Assembly (NCBI RefSeq): GCF_964253915.1
Contig: NZ_CAXUSG020000005.1
Coordinates: 124,001-188,000, forward strand
Source: Metarhizobium sp964253915
GTDB lineage: Bacteria > Pseudomonadota > Alphaproteobacteria > Rhizobiales > Rhizobiaceae
Reading direction: 5' to 3'
DNA length: 64,000 nt
Part shown: positions 50,634 to 59,602 of the stretch, piece by piece
Numbering within the stretch: the stretch's first letter is position 1
Layout: each line of letters begins with the position of its first letter
Position numbers and translations under genes: made by a program
The notes under the pieces: model-generated
What the model was told of the DNA's origin: nothing
The model's database searches: none
The model's input: only the letters and a program-made list of their open reading frames with translations

Positions 50634-52217
50634 ATGAATCTCTATACCGCCCCCGGCATCGACCAGAACGAGCCGTCCGTCGAACAGATCGACGTCAAGC
50701 CCGTCAATTCGCCGAAGCAACCGCGCCAACCGCTGTACGCCCCGCGCAAGAAGATCCATCCGAAGCGGGCGGAAGGGCGGTTCCGCCGCTTCAAGTGGAT
50801 CATCATGGCGATCACGCTCGGCATCTATTACCTGCTGCCCTGGGTGCGATGGGACCGCGGCCCGCATGCGCCTGATCAGGCGATCCTCCTCGATCTGGGC
50901 GGTCGCCGCTTCTATTTCTTCTTCATCGAGATCTGGCCGCAGGAATTCTTCTACGTTGCCGGGTTGCTGGTAATGGCGGGCTTCGGGCTGTTCCTGGTGA
51001 CGACCGCCGTCGGCCGCGCGTGGTGCGGCTACACCTGTCCGCAGACCGTCTGGGTCGATCTCTTTCTGGTGGTCGAGCGGGCGATCGAAGGTGACCGTAA
51101 TGCGCGCATCAAGCTCGACGCCGCGCCCATGAGCCTTTCCAAATTCGGCAAGCGTGTTGCAAAGCATGCGACCTGGCTGCTGATCGGTGTCGCCACCGGC
51201 GGTGCCTGGATCTTCTATTTTGCCGACGCGCCGACACTCGCGGCCTCGTTCCTCCGCGGCGATGCCCTGCCGGTCGCTTATGCGACTGTCGCGACGTTGA
51301 CGGCAACGACCTACGTGCTCGGCGGGCTGATGCGCGAACAGGTCTGTACCTACATGTGTCCCTGGCCGCGCATCCAGGCGGCCATGCTGGATGAAAACTC
51401 GCTGGTCGTCACCTACAACGACTGGCGTGGCGAGCCGCGCTCGCGTCATGCCAAGAAGGCCGCCGCCGAAGGCCGGCCGGTCGGCGATTGCGTCGATTGC
51501 AATGCCTGCGTTGCCGTCTGTCCCATGGGCATCGACATCCGCGAGGGCCAGCAGATGGAGTGTATCACCTGTGCGCTCTGCATCGATGCCTGCGACGGCG
51601 TCATGGACAAGATCGGCAAGCCGCGCGGCCTCATCGCCTATGCGACACTCAGCGAATATGCCTCCAACATGGCGCTGGCTACCGATGGCGGCAAGACGGA
51701 GATCCGCCCGCAGGCCGTGCGCGATGCAGACGGCGCCTTCGTGCCCGAAATCCGGCATTTCGATTGGCGCATCATCCTGCGCCCGCGTGTCGTATTCTAC
51801 GCCGTGGTCTGGGCGGCGGTGGGTATCGCCATGGTCGTGCATCTTGGCATGCGCCAGCGGCTGGAACTCAACGTGCTGCACGACCGCAATCCGCAATTCG
51901 TCATGGAATCGGACGGCTCGATCCGCAACGGCTACACCGTGCGCATCCTCAACATGGTGCCGCGTCCACGCACCATCCGCCTGACCCTCGAAGGGCTTTC
52001 CGGTGCGACGATGAAGATACCGGAGCTCGCCGATGCCGAGGGCCGGAGTTTTGACATCCCAGCCGACCCCGACAGCGCAAAAACCCTCAAAGTGTTCGTC
52101 ACCTGGAAGGACACCGACCAGCCGGTCAATGAATTCCTCTTCATTGCCGACGATCTGCAGGAAAAAGAACACGTAACCTACACGGCAGCCTTCAACGCGC
52201 CGGGAGAGACGAAATGA
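50634..52217 (+). CDS. fixG: FixG/CcoG cytochrome c oxidase accessory protein (ferredoxin-type)
   Basis: Membrane protein needed for cbb3 oxidase assembly, with copper(II) reductase activity shown in CcoG relatives. About 527 residues: several membrane helices, a CGYTCPQTVW block, two [4Fe-4S] motifs (CVDCNACVAVCPMGIDIR and CITCALCIDACD), and a C-terminal periplasmic Ig-like domain. The ATG at 50634 has AAGGA eight bases upstream and gives the usual rhizobial start MNLYTAPGIDQ; an ATG at 50625 is also possible. First gene of fixGHIS, overlapping fixH by four bases. Confidence 0.95.
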   Translation: MNLYTAPGIDQNEPSVEQIDVKPVNSPKQPRQPLYAPRKKIHPKRAEGRFRRFKWIIMAITLGIYYLLPWVRWDRGPHAPDQAILLDLGGRRFYFFFIEIWPQEFFYVAGLLVMAGFGLFLVTTAVGRAWCGYTCPQTVWVDLFLVVERAIEGDRNARIKLDAAPMSLSKFGKRVAKHATWLLIGVATGGAWIFYFADAPTLAASFLRGDALPVAYATVATLTATTYVLGGLMREQVCTYMCPWPRIQAAMLDENSLVVTYNDWRGEPRSRHAKKAAAEGRPVGDCVDCNACVAVCPMGIDIREGQQMECITCALCIDACDGVMDKIGKPRGLIAYATLSEYASNMALATDGGKTEIRPQAVRDADGAFVPEIRHFDWRIILRPRVVFYAVVWAAVGIAMVVHLGMRQRLELNVLHDRNPQFVMESDGSIRNGYTVRILNMVPRPRTIRLTLEGLSGATMKIPELADAEGRSFDIPADPDSAKTLKVFVTWKDTDQPVNEFLFIADDLQEKEHVTYTAAFNAPGETK

Positions 52218-52714
52218 GCGCCATTCCAAACAATCCGGCCGGCAAGGGTTTTACCGGGCGTCACATGCTGGCGATCATGCTCGCCTTCTTCGGCGTGATC
52301 ATCAGCGTCAACGTCCTGATGGCCTGGTATGCCGCCACCAGCTGGAGCGGCCTGATCGTCGAAAACACCTATGTCGCCAGCCAGCAGTTCAACGGCAAGG
52401 CGGCGGCGATGCGGGCGATGGCGGCCAGCGGCATTGCTGGAAAGATCTCCGTCCACGACGGCATGATCGAATATGATCTGCGCAACCGCGATGGTTCGCC
52501 GGCGGCAGCCGATTCGGTGACCGTGCATTTCAAGCGGCCGGTCGGCGACCATCAGGATTTTGCAACGGAGCTCACCAAGGCGGGCGAGGGCCGTTTCGAG
52601 AAGGCGTACGACGTTCCTGCCGGCGAATGGATCGCCGAAATCGTCTCGAAGCGCGGCGAAGAGACCATCATGCACGAGGCGTTCCGCTTTCATGTCGGGG
52701 AGGGCGCGTTGTGA
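52214..52714 (+). CDS. fixH: FixH/CcoH cbb3 oxidase assembly protein
   Basis: 166 residues with one membrane helix near the N-terminus (HMLAIMLAFFGVIISVNVLMAWYA) and a periplasmic beta-rich domain (VENTYVASQQFN...GRFEKAYDVPAGEWIAEIV). It is required for maturation of the oxidase. It overlaps fixG by ATGA and fixI by GTGA, showing tight coupling. Confidence 0.93.
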   Translation: MSAIPNNPAGKGFTGRHMLAIMLAFFGVIISVNVLMAWYAATSWSGLIVENTYVASQQFNGKAAAMRAMAASGIAGKISVHDGMIEYDLRNRDGSPAAADSVTVHFKRPVGDHQDFATELTKAGEGRFEKAYDVPAGEWIAEIVSKRGEETIMHEAFRFHVGEGAL

Positions 52715-55002
52715 CCTGCTGCGCCGTCGATACCGAAGGCGTCCTGGCGCTCGGCCCGGACCGCGTTCCTTCCGGGGAGGAGGTCTGGCTGGCAAGCAAG
52801 CCGTTGGGGAACGGCTTGCGCCAACTGGATCTCAGCGTGCCCGACATGTTTTGCGGCGCCTGCATCTCGACCGTCGAGGCGGCGGTGCTGCGCCTGCCGT
52901 TGGTTCGCAGCGCCCGCGTCAATCTCACCACCAAACGGGTGAGCTGCGTCTGGGCGGAAGAAATCGGTGGCAAGCCCGCCGATCCCGTCGATATCCTCAA
53001 GGCAATTTCCGCGACCGGTTACCGCACCCATCTTTTCACCGCCGGGGCGCTGGACGAAAGCGATACGTTGCGCAACAAGCTGCTGGTCGCCGTCGGTATC
53101 TCCGGCTTTGCGGCCGCCAACATCATGCTGCTGTCGGTTTCCGTCTGGTCGGGCGCCGATGCCGCGACGCGCGACATGTTCCATTGGATCTCGGCGCTGA
53201 TCGCCGCTCCGGCGCTGATCTATGCCGGACGTTTCTTCTTCCTGTCGGCCTGGAATGCCCTGAAGCACGGCCGCACCAACATGGATGTGCCGATCTCGCT
53301 TGCGGTGATCCTGTCCTATACGATTTCGCTCTGGGAAACGATCAATCACGGCGAACACGCCTGGTTCGATGCCACCGTTTCGCTGCTCTTCTTCCTGCTG
53401 ATCGGCCGCACGCTGGATCATATCATGCGTGACCGGGCGCGGGCGGCAATCACCGGCCTTGCCCGCCTGGCGCCGCGCGGCGCGCTCGTCATCGATGGAG
53501 ACGGTTCGCGGCGTTACGTGCCTGTGGACGAAATCCGCGTCGGCGACCGTATCGCGCTGGCCGCCGGCGAGCGCATTCCGGTCGATGCGGAGATCGTTAG
53601 CGGCGTCAGCGATGTCGACCTGTCGATCGTTACCGGCGAAAGCGTGCCTCTGCCGGTCGGAACCGGCGACGAACTGAAGTCCGGCAGCCTCAACCTCACC
53701 GGCTCCCTGGTGATTGCCGCAAAGGCGACGGCGAAGGACTCGCTGCTTTCCGAGATCATCGGCATGATGGAGGCGGCGGAAGGCAGCCGGGCGAGATACC
53801 GCCGCATCGCCGACCGCGCCGCCGGCTATTATTCGCCGGTCGTGCACGTTCTGGCGCTTGCATGCTTCCTCGGCTGGGGATTTCTGGGCGGAGACTGGAA
53901 ACATGCGATGCTGGTCGCCGTCGCCGTGCTGATCATCACCTGCCCCTGCGCGCTGGGACTGGCCGTACCGGTGGTGCAGGTCGTGGCATCCGGCCGGCTG
54001 TTCAAGCACGGCATCATGGTCAAGGATGGATCGGCAATCGAGCGGCTGGGAGAAATCGACAGCGTCGCCTTCGACAAGACCGGCACCCTGACGATGGGAC
54101 GGCCACGGCTCACCGAGGCGGTGGATGCCGACGACCGCGACTGGGCGATCGCCACGGCGCTGGCGTCACACTCGCTGCATCCCTTGTCGCGGACGCTGGC
54201 CGAGCATGCCACCGCGCCGACACGCCACTTCGAAAATGTCACGGAAAAACCCGGCGAAGGATTGGAAGCGGCAACGTCGGAAGGCGTTTATCGGCTCGGC
54301 CGGCACGGCTTTGCCTGCCCGGGAGAGACGGTCGAAGACCAGGCCGGACGTGCCGCTTCGGAAGTGGTGCTGTCGCGGGATGGCGCCATGCTCGCCCGGT
54401 TCTACTTCGAGGACATGCTGCGGCCGAACGCGTCGGCGGCGGTTCGTGCACTGCAGAAGCAGGGCTTTGCCACCGCCGTGCTTTCGGGCGACCGTGTCGC
54501 CGTGGTCGAGGAAACGGCGCGCCGGCTCGCTATCCCGCTATGGTTTGCCGGGCTGAACCCGAAGGACAAGGTGGAGGCGTGCGAAAAGCTGCAGTCTGCC
54601 GGACGGCGGGTGCTGATGGTCGGCGACGGCATCAACGACGCCCCGGCGCTCTCGGCGGCCTATGTCTCGATGGCGCCGGCGACGGCGGCCGATGTCGGGC
54701 GCCAGGCCGCGGATCTGGTCTTCATGCATGAGGGACTGGATGCCGTGCCGATGGCAATCGATATTTCGCGGCGGGCAGGGCGGCTGATCCGGCAGAATTT
54801 TGCGCTTGCCATCGGCTACAACATCATTGCCGTGCCAATCGCCATTGCCGGTTATGCGACGCCGCTGATTGCCGCGGTCGCCATGTCCACCTCTTCGCTG
54901 ATCGTCGTCGCCAATGCGCTGCGCCTCAACCGGCTCAGTGAACCGGAAGCGCCGCAGAGGCAAATGCGTCCGGTCGCGGCCGGGACAAGGAGAACGGCAT
55001 GA
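52711..55002 (+). CDS. fixI: FixI/CcoI copper-exporting P-type ATPase for cbb3 oxidase assembly
   Basis: P1B-type ATPase that supplies copper for the FixN heme-copper centre. 763 residues from a GTG start: an N-terminal heavy-metal domain with Cys48 and Cys51 (MFCGACIST), membrane helices, the CPC metal site Cys411-Pro-Cys413 in helix 6, phosphorylation site Asp455 in DKTGTL, and GDGINDAPAL in the hinge. The GTG overlaps the fixH stop (GTGA). It belongs to the slow-efflux CtpA/FixI class that supports enzyme assembly more than copper tolerance. Confidence 0.95.
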   Translation: MTCCAVDTEGVLALGPDRVPSGEEVWLASKPLGNGLRQLDLSVPDMFCGACISTVEAAVLRLPLVRSARVNLTTKRVSCVWAEEIGGKPADPVDILKAISATGYRTHLFTAGALDESDTLRNKLLVAVGISGFAAANIMLLSVSVWSGADAATRDMFHWISALIAAPALIYAGRFFFLSAWNALKHGRTNMDVPISLAVILSYTISLWETINHGEHAWFDATVSLLFFLLIGRTLDHIMRDRARAAITGLARLAPRGALVIDGDGSRRYVPVDEIRVGDRIALAAGERIPVDAEIVSGVSDVDLSIVTGESVPLPVGTGDELKSGSLNLTGSLVIAAKATAKDSLLSEIIGMMEAAEGSRARYRRIADRAAGYYSPVVHVLALACFLGWGFLGGDWKHAMLVAVAVLIITCPCALGLAVPVVQVVASGRLFKHGIMVKDGSAIERLGEIDSVAFDKTGTLTMGRPRLTEAVDADDRDWAIATALASHSLHPLSRTLAEHATAPTRHFENVTEKPGEGLEAATSEGVYRLGRHGFACPGETVEDQAGRAASEVVLSRDGAMLARFYFEDMLRPNASAAVRALQKQGFATAVLSGDRVAVVEETARRLAIPLWFAGLNPKDKVEACEKLQSAGRRVLMVGDGINDAPALSAAYVSMAPATAADVGRQAADLVFMHEGLDAVPMAIDISRRAGRLIRQNFALAIGYNIIAVPIAIAGYATPLIAAVAMSTSSLIVVANALRLNRLSEPEAPQRQMRPVAAGTRRTA

Positions 55003-55142
55003 ACATGCTCATCTATCTCATCCCGATTGCGCTTTTCCTGGGCGGGCTTGGCCTGGCGGCCTTCGTCTGGTCGTTGCTCAGCGGCCAGTACGAAGACCTG
55101 GAAGGGGCAGCCTGGCGCGTTCTGGACGACGGCGACGATTGA
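54999..55142 (+). CDS. fixS: FixS/CcoS cbb3 oxidase assembly small membrane protein
   Basis: 47 residues: MNMLIYLIPIALFLGGLGLA, FVWSLLSGQYEDLEGAAWRVL and a DDGDD end, which is the CcoS pattern (one membrane helix, then SGQ(Y/F)DDL..G). It overlaps the fixI stop by ATGA. It is required for cofactor insertion in the cbb3 oxidase. Last gene of fixGHIS. Confidence 0.92.
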   Translation: MNMLIYLIPIALFLGGLGLAAFVWSLLSGQYEDLEGAAWRVLDDGDD

Positions 55143-55193
55143 CAGGGGTGCTGTTGCGCCTGTGCGCACCGCCGAAGCGGATCCTGGACTGTG

Positions 55194-55949
55194 TCAGGAT
55201 TTCGGGTTGCCTTGCTTCTCTTCCAGCGCCGCGACCACCCGGTCACGGCCGACCCGGATGACGTTTTCCATCGCTTCGCGGGCGCCTTGCTCGTCATGCG
55301 CGGCGATGGCGTCGACGATCCGGATATGCGCCTGGGCGACATCATGGATGCGGGATTGATCGGCGGCCGGCGAGCTGAGCTTGAAGACGCCGGTCAGCGC
55401 TGCCTCGATCAGGCTGCCGACGCTGCGCATGAACGGATTGCCGCAGGCATCGAGGATGGCGAGGTGGAATTTCAGGTCGGCGAAGGCCAGCGTTTCGGCA
55501 TCGTGCTGCGGATCGTCCATCGCCTGCGCCAGCGTCATGATCCGGGCAATGTCCTGCGATGAGGCCTGGCGCGCCGTCAGCGCCGCCGCATGCGGCTCGA
55601 AGGCCATGCGGATCTCGCTGATGTGCAGCATGAATTCTTCGGTCACGCCGACATCGAAGTACCAGTTGAGTACATCCTTGTCGAAGAGGTTCCATTGCTG
55701 CAGCGGCGTGACGCGCGTGCCGATGCGGGCGCGGGCGACGATCAGCCCCTTGGCGGCCAGCGTCTTCATGGTCTCGCGCAGCACGGTGCGCGAGACGCCG
55801 AACAGGGCGGCAAGTTCGGCGTCACCGGGGAGCGTCGATCCGACCGGATAGCGGCCGGCGATGATCGAGCGGCCAAGCGCCTGCACCACCTGGGCATGAC
55901 TGTTGCGCGCCCTGGCGCCGCTGATCACGGTGTCGAGAATCCCCCTCTG
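55194..55949 (-). CDS. GntR/FadR-family regulator of the sugar ABC operon
   Basis: About 251 residues. The N-terminal winged helix has IIAGRYPVGSTLPGDAELAALFGVSRTVLRETMKTLAAKGLI. The C-terminal FCD ligand domain has ISEIRMAFEPHAAALTARQAS and ADLKFHLAILDACGNPFMRSV, with its metal-binding Asp/His residues. I chose the TTG at 55949 (AAGGGGG six bases upstream); the longer frame overlaps yjfF and lacks a start context. It lies 20 bases after yjfF on the same strand, so it is the last gene of the importer operon and probably its regulator. Confidence 0.85.
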   Translation of the reverse strand, partial: QRGILDTVISGARARNSHAQVVQALGRSIIAGRYPVGSTLPGDAELAALFGVSRTVLRETMKTLAAKGLIVARARIGTRVTPLQQWNLFDKDVLNWYFDVGVTEEFMLHISEIRMAFEPHAAALTARQASSQDIARIMTLAQAMDDPQHDAETLAFADLKFHLAILDACGNPFMRSVGSLIEAALTGVFKLSSPAADQSRIHDVAQAHIRIVDAIAAHDEQGAREAMENVIRVGRDRVVAALEEKQGNPKS

Positions 55950-55969
55950 CAATGCACGCCCCCTTCGTG

Positions 55970-56932
55970 TTACCCCGCCTTTTTCCGCGACAGATACAGA
56001 ATGAGTTTCTGCATCAGGATGAAAACAAAAAGCAGCAGGCCAATCAGTATCTTCGTCCACCAGCTCGACAGCGATCCGTCGAAGGTGATGTAGGTCTGTA
56101 TCAGTCCCTGGATCAGCAATCCCACCAGCGTTCCGCCAACGAAACCGGCGCCGCCGGTCAGCAGCGTTCCGCCGATCACCACGGCTGCGATGGCATCAAG
56201 TTCCACCCCCACCGCCGCAAGCGAATAGCCTGCCGATGTGTAGAGCGAAAAAACAATTCCGGAGAGTCCTGCCAGAAAACCGGAGAGGGCATAGATCAAA
56301 ATCGTCGTGCGGGCAACCGGCACGCCCATCAGTCGCGATGTCTGCGTGCCGCCGCCGAGTGCATAGACGTTAGTGCCGAAGCGCGTGCGGTGGGCAATCA
56401 CCATGCCGGCGATGAACACCAGCAGCATCAGGCCGCCGATGAGCGTTATGCGTCCGCCGCCGGGAAGCTTGTAATAAAAGGTCTTCATCGTGGCGTAGAA
56501 CGGATGCTTGATCGGAATGCTGTCGATCGACAGCACGAACGCCATGCCGCGCGCCAGAAACATGCCGGCCAGCGTGACGATGAACGGCGGCATTTCGAGA
56601 TAGTGGATGATCGCGCCCATGATCATGCCGAACACCGTGGTGATCGCCAGCACCAGCACGAACGCGGCGAGCGGGTGGATGCTGGTATGTTCGAGCACGA
56701 CGGCAAGGAAGACGCCGGTGAAGGCGATCACCGAGCCGATCGACAGATCGATGCCGCCGGACAGGATGACGAAGGTCATGCCGACAGCGGCAATGCCGAG
56801 AAAGGCGTTGTCGGTCAAAAGGTTGCCGACGACGCGGGTCGACAGCATGGCCGGATATTGCAGGGCGCACACGGCGTAGGCGATGATGAAGATCGCGATT
56901 GTGGCGGCGAGCGGTAGGTATTTCGGTTTCAT
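55970..56932 (-). CDS. yjfF: Sugar ABC transporter permease (YjfF type)
   Basis: 320 residues, a polytopic permease of the ribose/galactofuranose class: TDNAFLGIAAVGMTFVILSGGIDLSIGSVIAFTGVFLAVVLE at the front and GVELDAIAAVVIGGTLLTGGAGFVGGTLVGLLIQGLI as the coupling segment. With YtfT it forms the membrane channel of the importer. The start ATG at 56932 lies five bases after the ytfT stop. Naming follows the gene order ytfQ-ytfR-ytfT-yjfF; substrate by similarity. Confidence 0.9.
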   Translation of the reverse strand: MKPKYLPLAATIAIFIIAYAVCALQYPAMLSTRVVGNLLTDNAFLGIAAVGMTFVILSGGIDLSIGSVIAFTGVFLAVVLEHTSIHPLAAFVLVLAITTVFGMIMGAIIHYLEMPPFIVTLAGMFLARGMAFVLSIDSIPIKHPFYATMKTFYYKLPGGGRITLIGGLMLLVFIAGMVIAHRTRFGTNVYALGGGTQTSRLMGVPVARTTILIYALSGFLAGLSGIVFSLYTSAGYSLAAVGVELDAIAAVVIGGTLLTGGAGFVGGTLVGLLIQGLIQTYITFDGSLSSWWTKILIGLLLFVFILMQKLILYLSRKKAG

Positions 56933-56937
56933 GGATT

Positions 56938-57951
56938 TCAGCGCTCCCCGCCGTTTTGCCGGGCCGGCCGGGCGAAAAAGGACGAGATCGTCCGGATTTT
57001 CGGCGACTGGACGACCAGGATGACGACGATGATCACCGCCTTGATGATCAGGTTGAATTCCGGCGGGAAGCCGGACAGCAGGATGCCGGTGTTGATTGCC
57101 TGGATGATCATGGCGCCGAGCAGCGAGGCGGCGATGCTGAACCGGCCGCCGAGCAGCGAGGTTCCGCCGACGACCACGGCAAGGATGGCGTCGAGTTCCA
57201 GCCACAGGCCGGCATTGTTGGCATCGGCGCCACGGATATCCGCGGCAGCGATGACGCCGGCGATGGCGGCGCAGAGGCCGGACAAGGTGTAGGCGGCGAT
57301 CAGCAGCACCGGCGTCTGGATGCCGGAGAGGGTGCTGGCGCGCCTGTTGATGCCGATCGCCTCGATCAGCATGCCAAGCGCCGTGCGGCGGACCAGCGCG
57401 GTGATGGCGATGCCGAAGACGATCCAGATCACCACCGGCATCGGCAGGCCGCCGAAGGCACCGCCGCCGATGAAGATCAGGCCTTCGTCGTTGAATGTCA
57501 GGATGGCGCCTTCCGTTACCAGCTGGGCGATGCCGCGTCCGGCGACCATCAGCACCAGCGTCGCGATGATCGGCTGGATGTCGAGCACGGCGACGAGAAA
57601 GCCGTTCCAGATGCCGCAGACGATGCCGGTGGCCAGCGCCAGCGCCAGGGTGACGATCAGCGGATTGCCATGCGTGGCGGAAGCGGCGGCAACAGCGCCG
57701 CAGATCGCCATGACGGCGCCGACCGACAGGTCGATGCCCTTGGTGGCGATCACCACCGTCATGCCGATGGCGAGCAGCGCCACGGGCGCGCCGCGATTGA
57801 GGATATCGATGACGCTGCCATAGAGCCGGCCGTTCTGCAGCGAGAAGGAGAAGAAGCCCGGAAAGACGGCGGCGATCATGACCAGCACGATGGCAAGGGC
57901 GATGACCTGCGGCAGCAGCCGCAAGGCGAGCTGTTGGACGGTGCGGATCAT
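56938..57951 (-). CDS. ytfT: Sugar ABC transporter permease (YtfT type)
   Basis: 337 residues, the second permease: ILNRGAPVALLAIGMTVVIATKGIDLSVGAVMAICGAV, GIWNGFLVAVLDIQPIIATLVLMVAGRGIAQ and LELDAILAVVVGGTSLLGGRFSIAASLLGA. The ATG at 57951 overlaps the ytfR stop (57948-57950) by a few bases, so the two are coupled. Confidence 0.9.
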   Translation of the reverse strand: MIRTVQQLALRLLPQVIALAIVLVMIAAVFPGFFSFSLQNGRLYGSVIDILNRGAPVALLAIGMTVVIATKGIDLSVGAVMAICGAVAAASATHGNPLIVTLALALATGIVCGIWNGFLVAVLDIQPIIATLVLMVAGRGIAQLVTEGAILTFNDEGLIFIGGGAFGGLPMPVVIWIVFGIAITALVRRTALGMLIEAIGINRRASTLSGIQTPVLLIAAYTLSGLCAAIAGVIAAADIRGADANNAGLWLELDAILAVVVGGTSLLGGRFSIAASLLGAMIIQAINTGILLSGFPPEFNLIIKAVIIVVILVVQSPKIRTISSFFARPARQNGGER

Positions 57952-59465
57952 GGTGCGGGGCTTTCGGTCGAGGCGATGGCGTTGACGATATGGCTGGTGG
58001 TGATCTCGTCTCCCGACAGTTCGGCGACGTGGCGGTGGTCGCGCAAGACGACGACGCGACTGCTGTAGACCACCAGTTCCTCCAGCTCCGAGGAAATGAC
58101 GACGAGCGACATGCCCTTGGCACACAGCTCCTCGATCAGCCGGATGATTTCGGCATGCGCCCCGACGTCGATGCCGCGGGTCGGCTCGTCGAGGATCATG
58201 AAGCTCGGATCGGTGGCCAGCCAGCGGCCGAGAATCGCCTTCTGCTGATTGCCGCCGGAAAGCAGCCGGATCGGTTTTTCCCGGTCGCTGGTGCGGATGT
58301 CGAGCGCCTTGATGTAGCGGTCGGCCAGCCGGTCCTGTTCGGCACGGGAGAGGGGGCGGGACCAGCCGCGCCGGGCCTGCAGCGCCAGCACGATGTTTTC
58401 CCGCACCGAGAGATCGCCGACGATGCCGTCGATCTTGCGGTCTTCCGGGCAGAAGCCGAAGCCGTGCCGGATCGCAGCGCGCGGCGAGTTCAGCGCTACG
58501 GTCTGGCCGTCGATTTCGGCCGTGCCCTTGTCGGCGCGTACGGCGCCAAAGAGCACTTCCGCCGTTTCCGTGCGGCCCGAGCCGAGCAGGCCGGCAATGC
58601 CGATGACCTCGCCTTCGCGCACCTCCATGTCGAAGGGTTCGATCTTGCCGCGCTTGCCATATCCGGAGAAACGATAGCGCACCTTGCCGGCGGCGTTGTG
58701 GCGTTTGGCGCCGGATTCGACCTCGGTTTCGAGTTCGCGGCCAAGCATCATCGCCACCAGGTCCTTGCGCGGCAGCGCCGCCGTGTCGCGCACGCCGACG
58801 AGGCGGCCGTTGCGCAGCACGGTGATGCGGTCCGATACGGCATAGACCTGTTCGAGGAAGTGGGTGATGAAGACGATGCCGAGACCGCGCGCCTTCAACT
58901 GGCGCACGATGCGGAACAACATCTCGACTTCCTGGGCGTCGAGGCTGGCGGTCGGTTCGTCGAGGATCAATACCTTGCCGGAAAGATCGACGGCGCGGGC
59001 GATGGCGACAACCTGCTGCACGGCGACCGAACAGCTGCCGAGCGCTGCCGTAACGTCCAGATCCAGCCCGTATTGCGACAGGAGATCCGTCGCCATCCGG
59101 TTCATGACGCCGGTCGCAGTAAAACCGAAGCGCCGGGGCTGGCGGTTGAGATAGATATTTTCCGCAATGCTCAGATTGGGAAGGAGGTTGACCTCCTGGT
59201 AGACCGTGCCGATGCCCATGTTCTGGGCGTCCAGCGTGTTGCGCGGATCGACCGCGTGGCTGTCGAGCAGGATCGTGCCTTCGTCGCGGTGATAGGCGCC
59301 GGTCAGGCATTTGATCAGGGTGGATTTGCCGGCGCCGTTTTCGCCGAGGAGCGCATGCACCTCGCCGCGCCGCAATGTAAAATCGATGGTGTCGAGTGCC
59401 CTTGCGCCCGGGAAGCTTTTGCAGATCCCGGTGGCGGCAAGGATGATGTCCGGCTCCGCCTGCAT
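57948..59465 (-). CDS. ytfR: Sugar ABC transporter ATP-binding protein with two ATPase domains (YtfR type)
   Basis: 505 residues. Domain 1 has Walker A LGENGAGKSTLIK and Walker B KVLILDEPTASLD, but the signature before it reads GSCSVAVQQVVAIARA. Domain 2 has a degenerate Walker A (GLLGSGRTETAEVL), the signature LLSGGNQQKAILGRWL and FMILDEPTRGIDVG, as usual in ribose/galactofuranose-type ATPases. The ATG at 59465 fits; a TTG at 59483 would add six residues. It follows ytfQ after a hairpin-containing gap of about 140 bases. Confidence 0.9.
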   Translation of the reverse strand: MQAEPDIILAATGICKSFPGARALDTIDFTLRRGEVHALLGENGAGKSTLIKCLTGAYHRDEGTILLDSHAVDPRNTLDAQNMGIGTVYQEVNLLPNLSIAENIYLNRQPRRFGFTATGVMNRMATDLLSQYGLDLDVTAALGSCSVAVQQVVAIARAVDLSGKVLILDEPTASLDAQEVEMLFRIVRQLKARGLGIVFITHFLEQVYAVSDRITVLRNGRLVGVRDTAALPRKDLVAMMLGRELETEVESGAKRHNAAGKVRYRFSGYGKRGKIEPFDMEVREGEVIGIAGLLGSGRTETAEVLFGAVRADKGTAEIDGQTVALNSPRAAIRHGFGFCPEDRKIDGIVGDLSVRENIVLALQARRGWSRPLSRAEQDRLADRYIKALDIRTSDREKPIRLLSGGNQQKAILGRWLATDPSFMILDEPTRGIDVGAHAEIIRLIEELCAKGMSLVVISSELEELVVYSSRVVVLRDHRHVAELSGDEITTSHIVNAIASTESPAP

Positions 59466-59558
59466 GCGATGTCGTCTCTTCAAGAAGGTGGCATCAGCCG
59501 GCGGGCGACAGCCGTTTCTGGGCAGCGCCGTTCGTCCCGCCGTCTTTTCGGGAATGAA

Positions 59559-59582
59559 GACCGTGCCTCAAGCGGCACGGTC
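59559..59582. other. Hairpin between ytfQ and ytfR
   Basis: GACCGTGCC/GGCACGGTC with a six-base loop, 20 bases after the ytfQ stop. Reading leftward it is followed by TTCATTCCC, too weak for a full terminator. It probably stabilises the ytfQ message or causes partial termination, so the binding protein is made in excess. Confidence 0.55.
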
Positions 59583-59602
59583 CCGCAAGTGCGGCTCTGG
59601 TC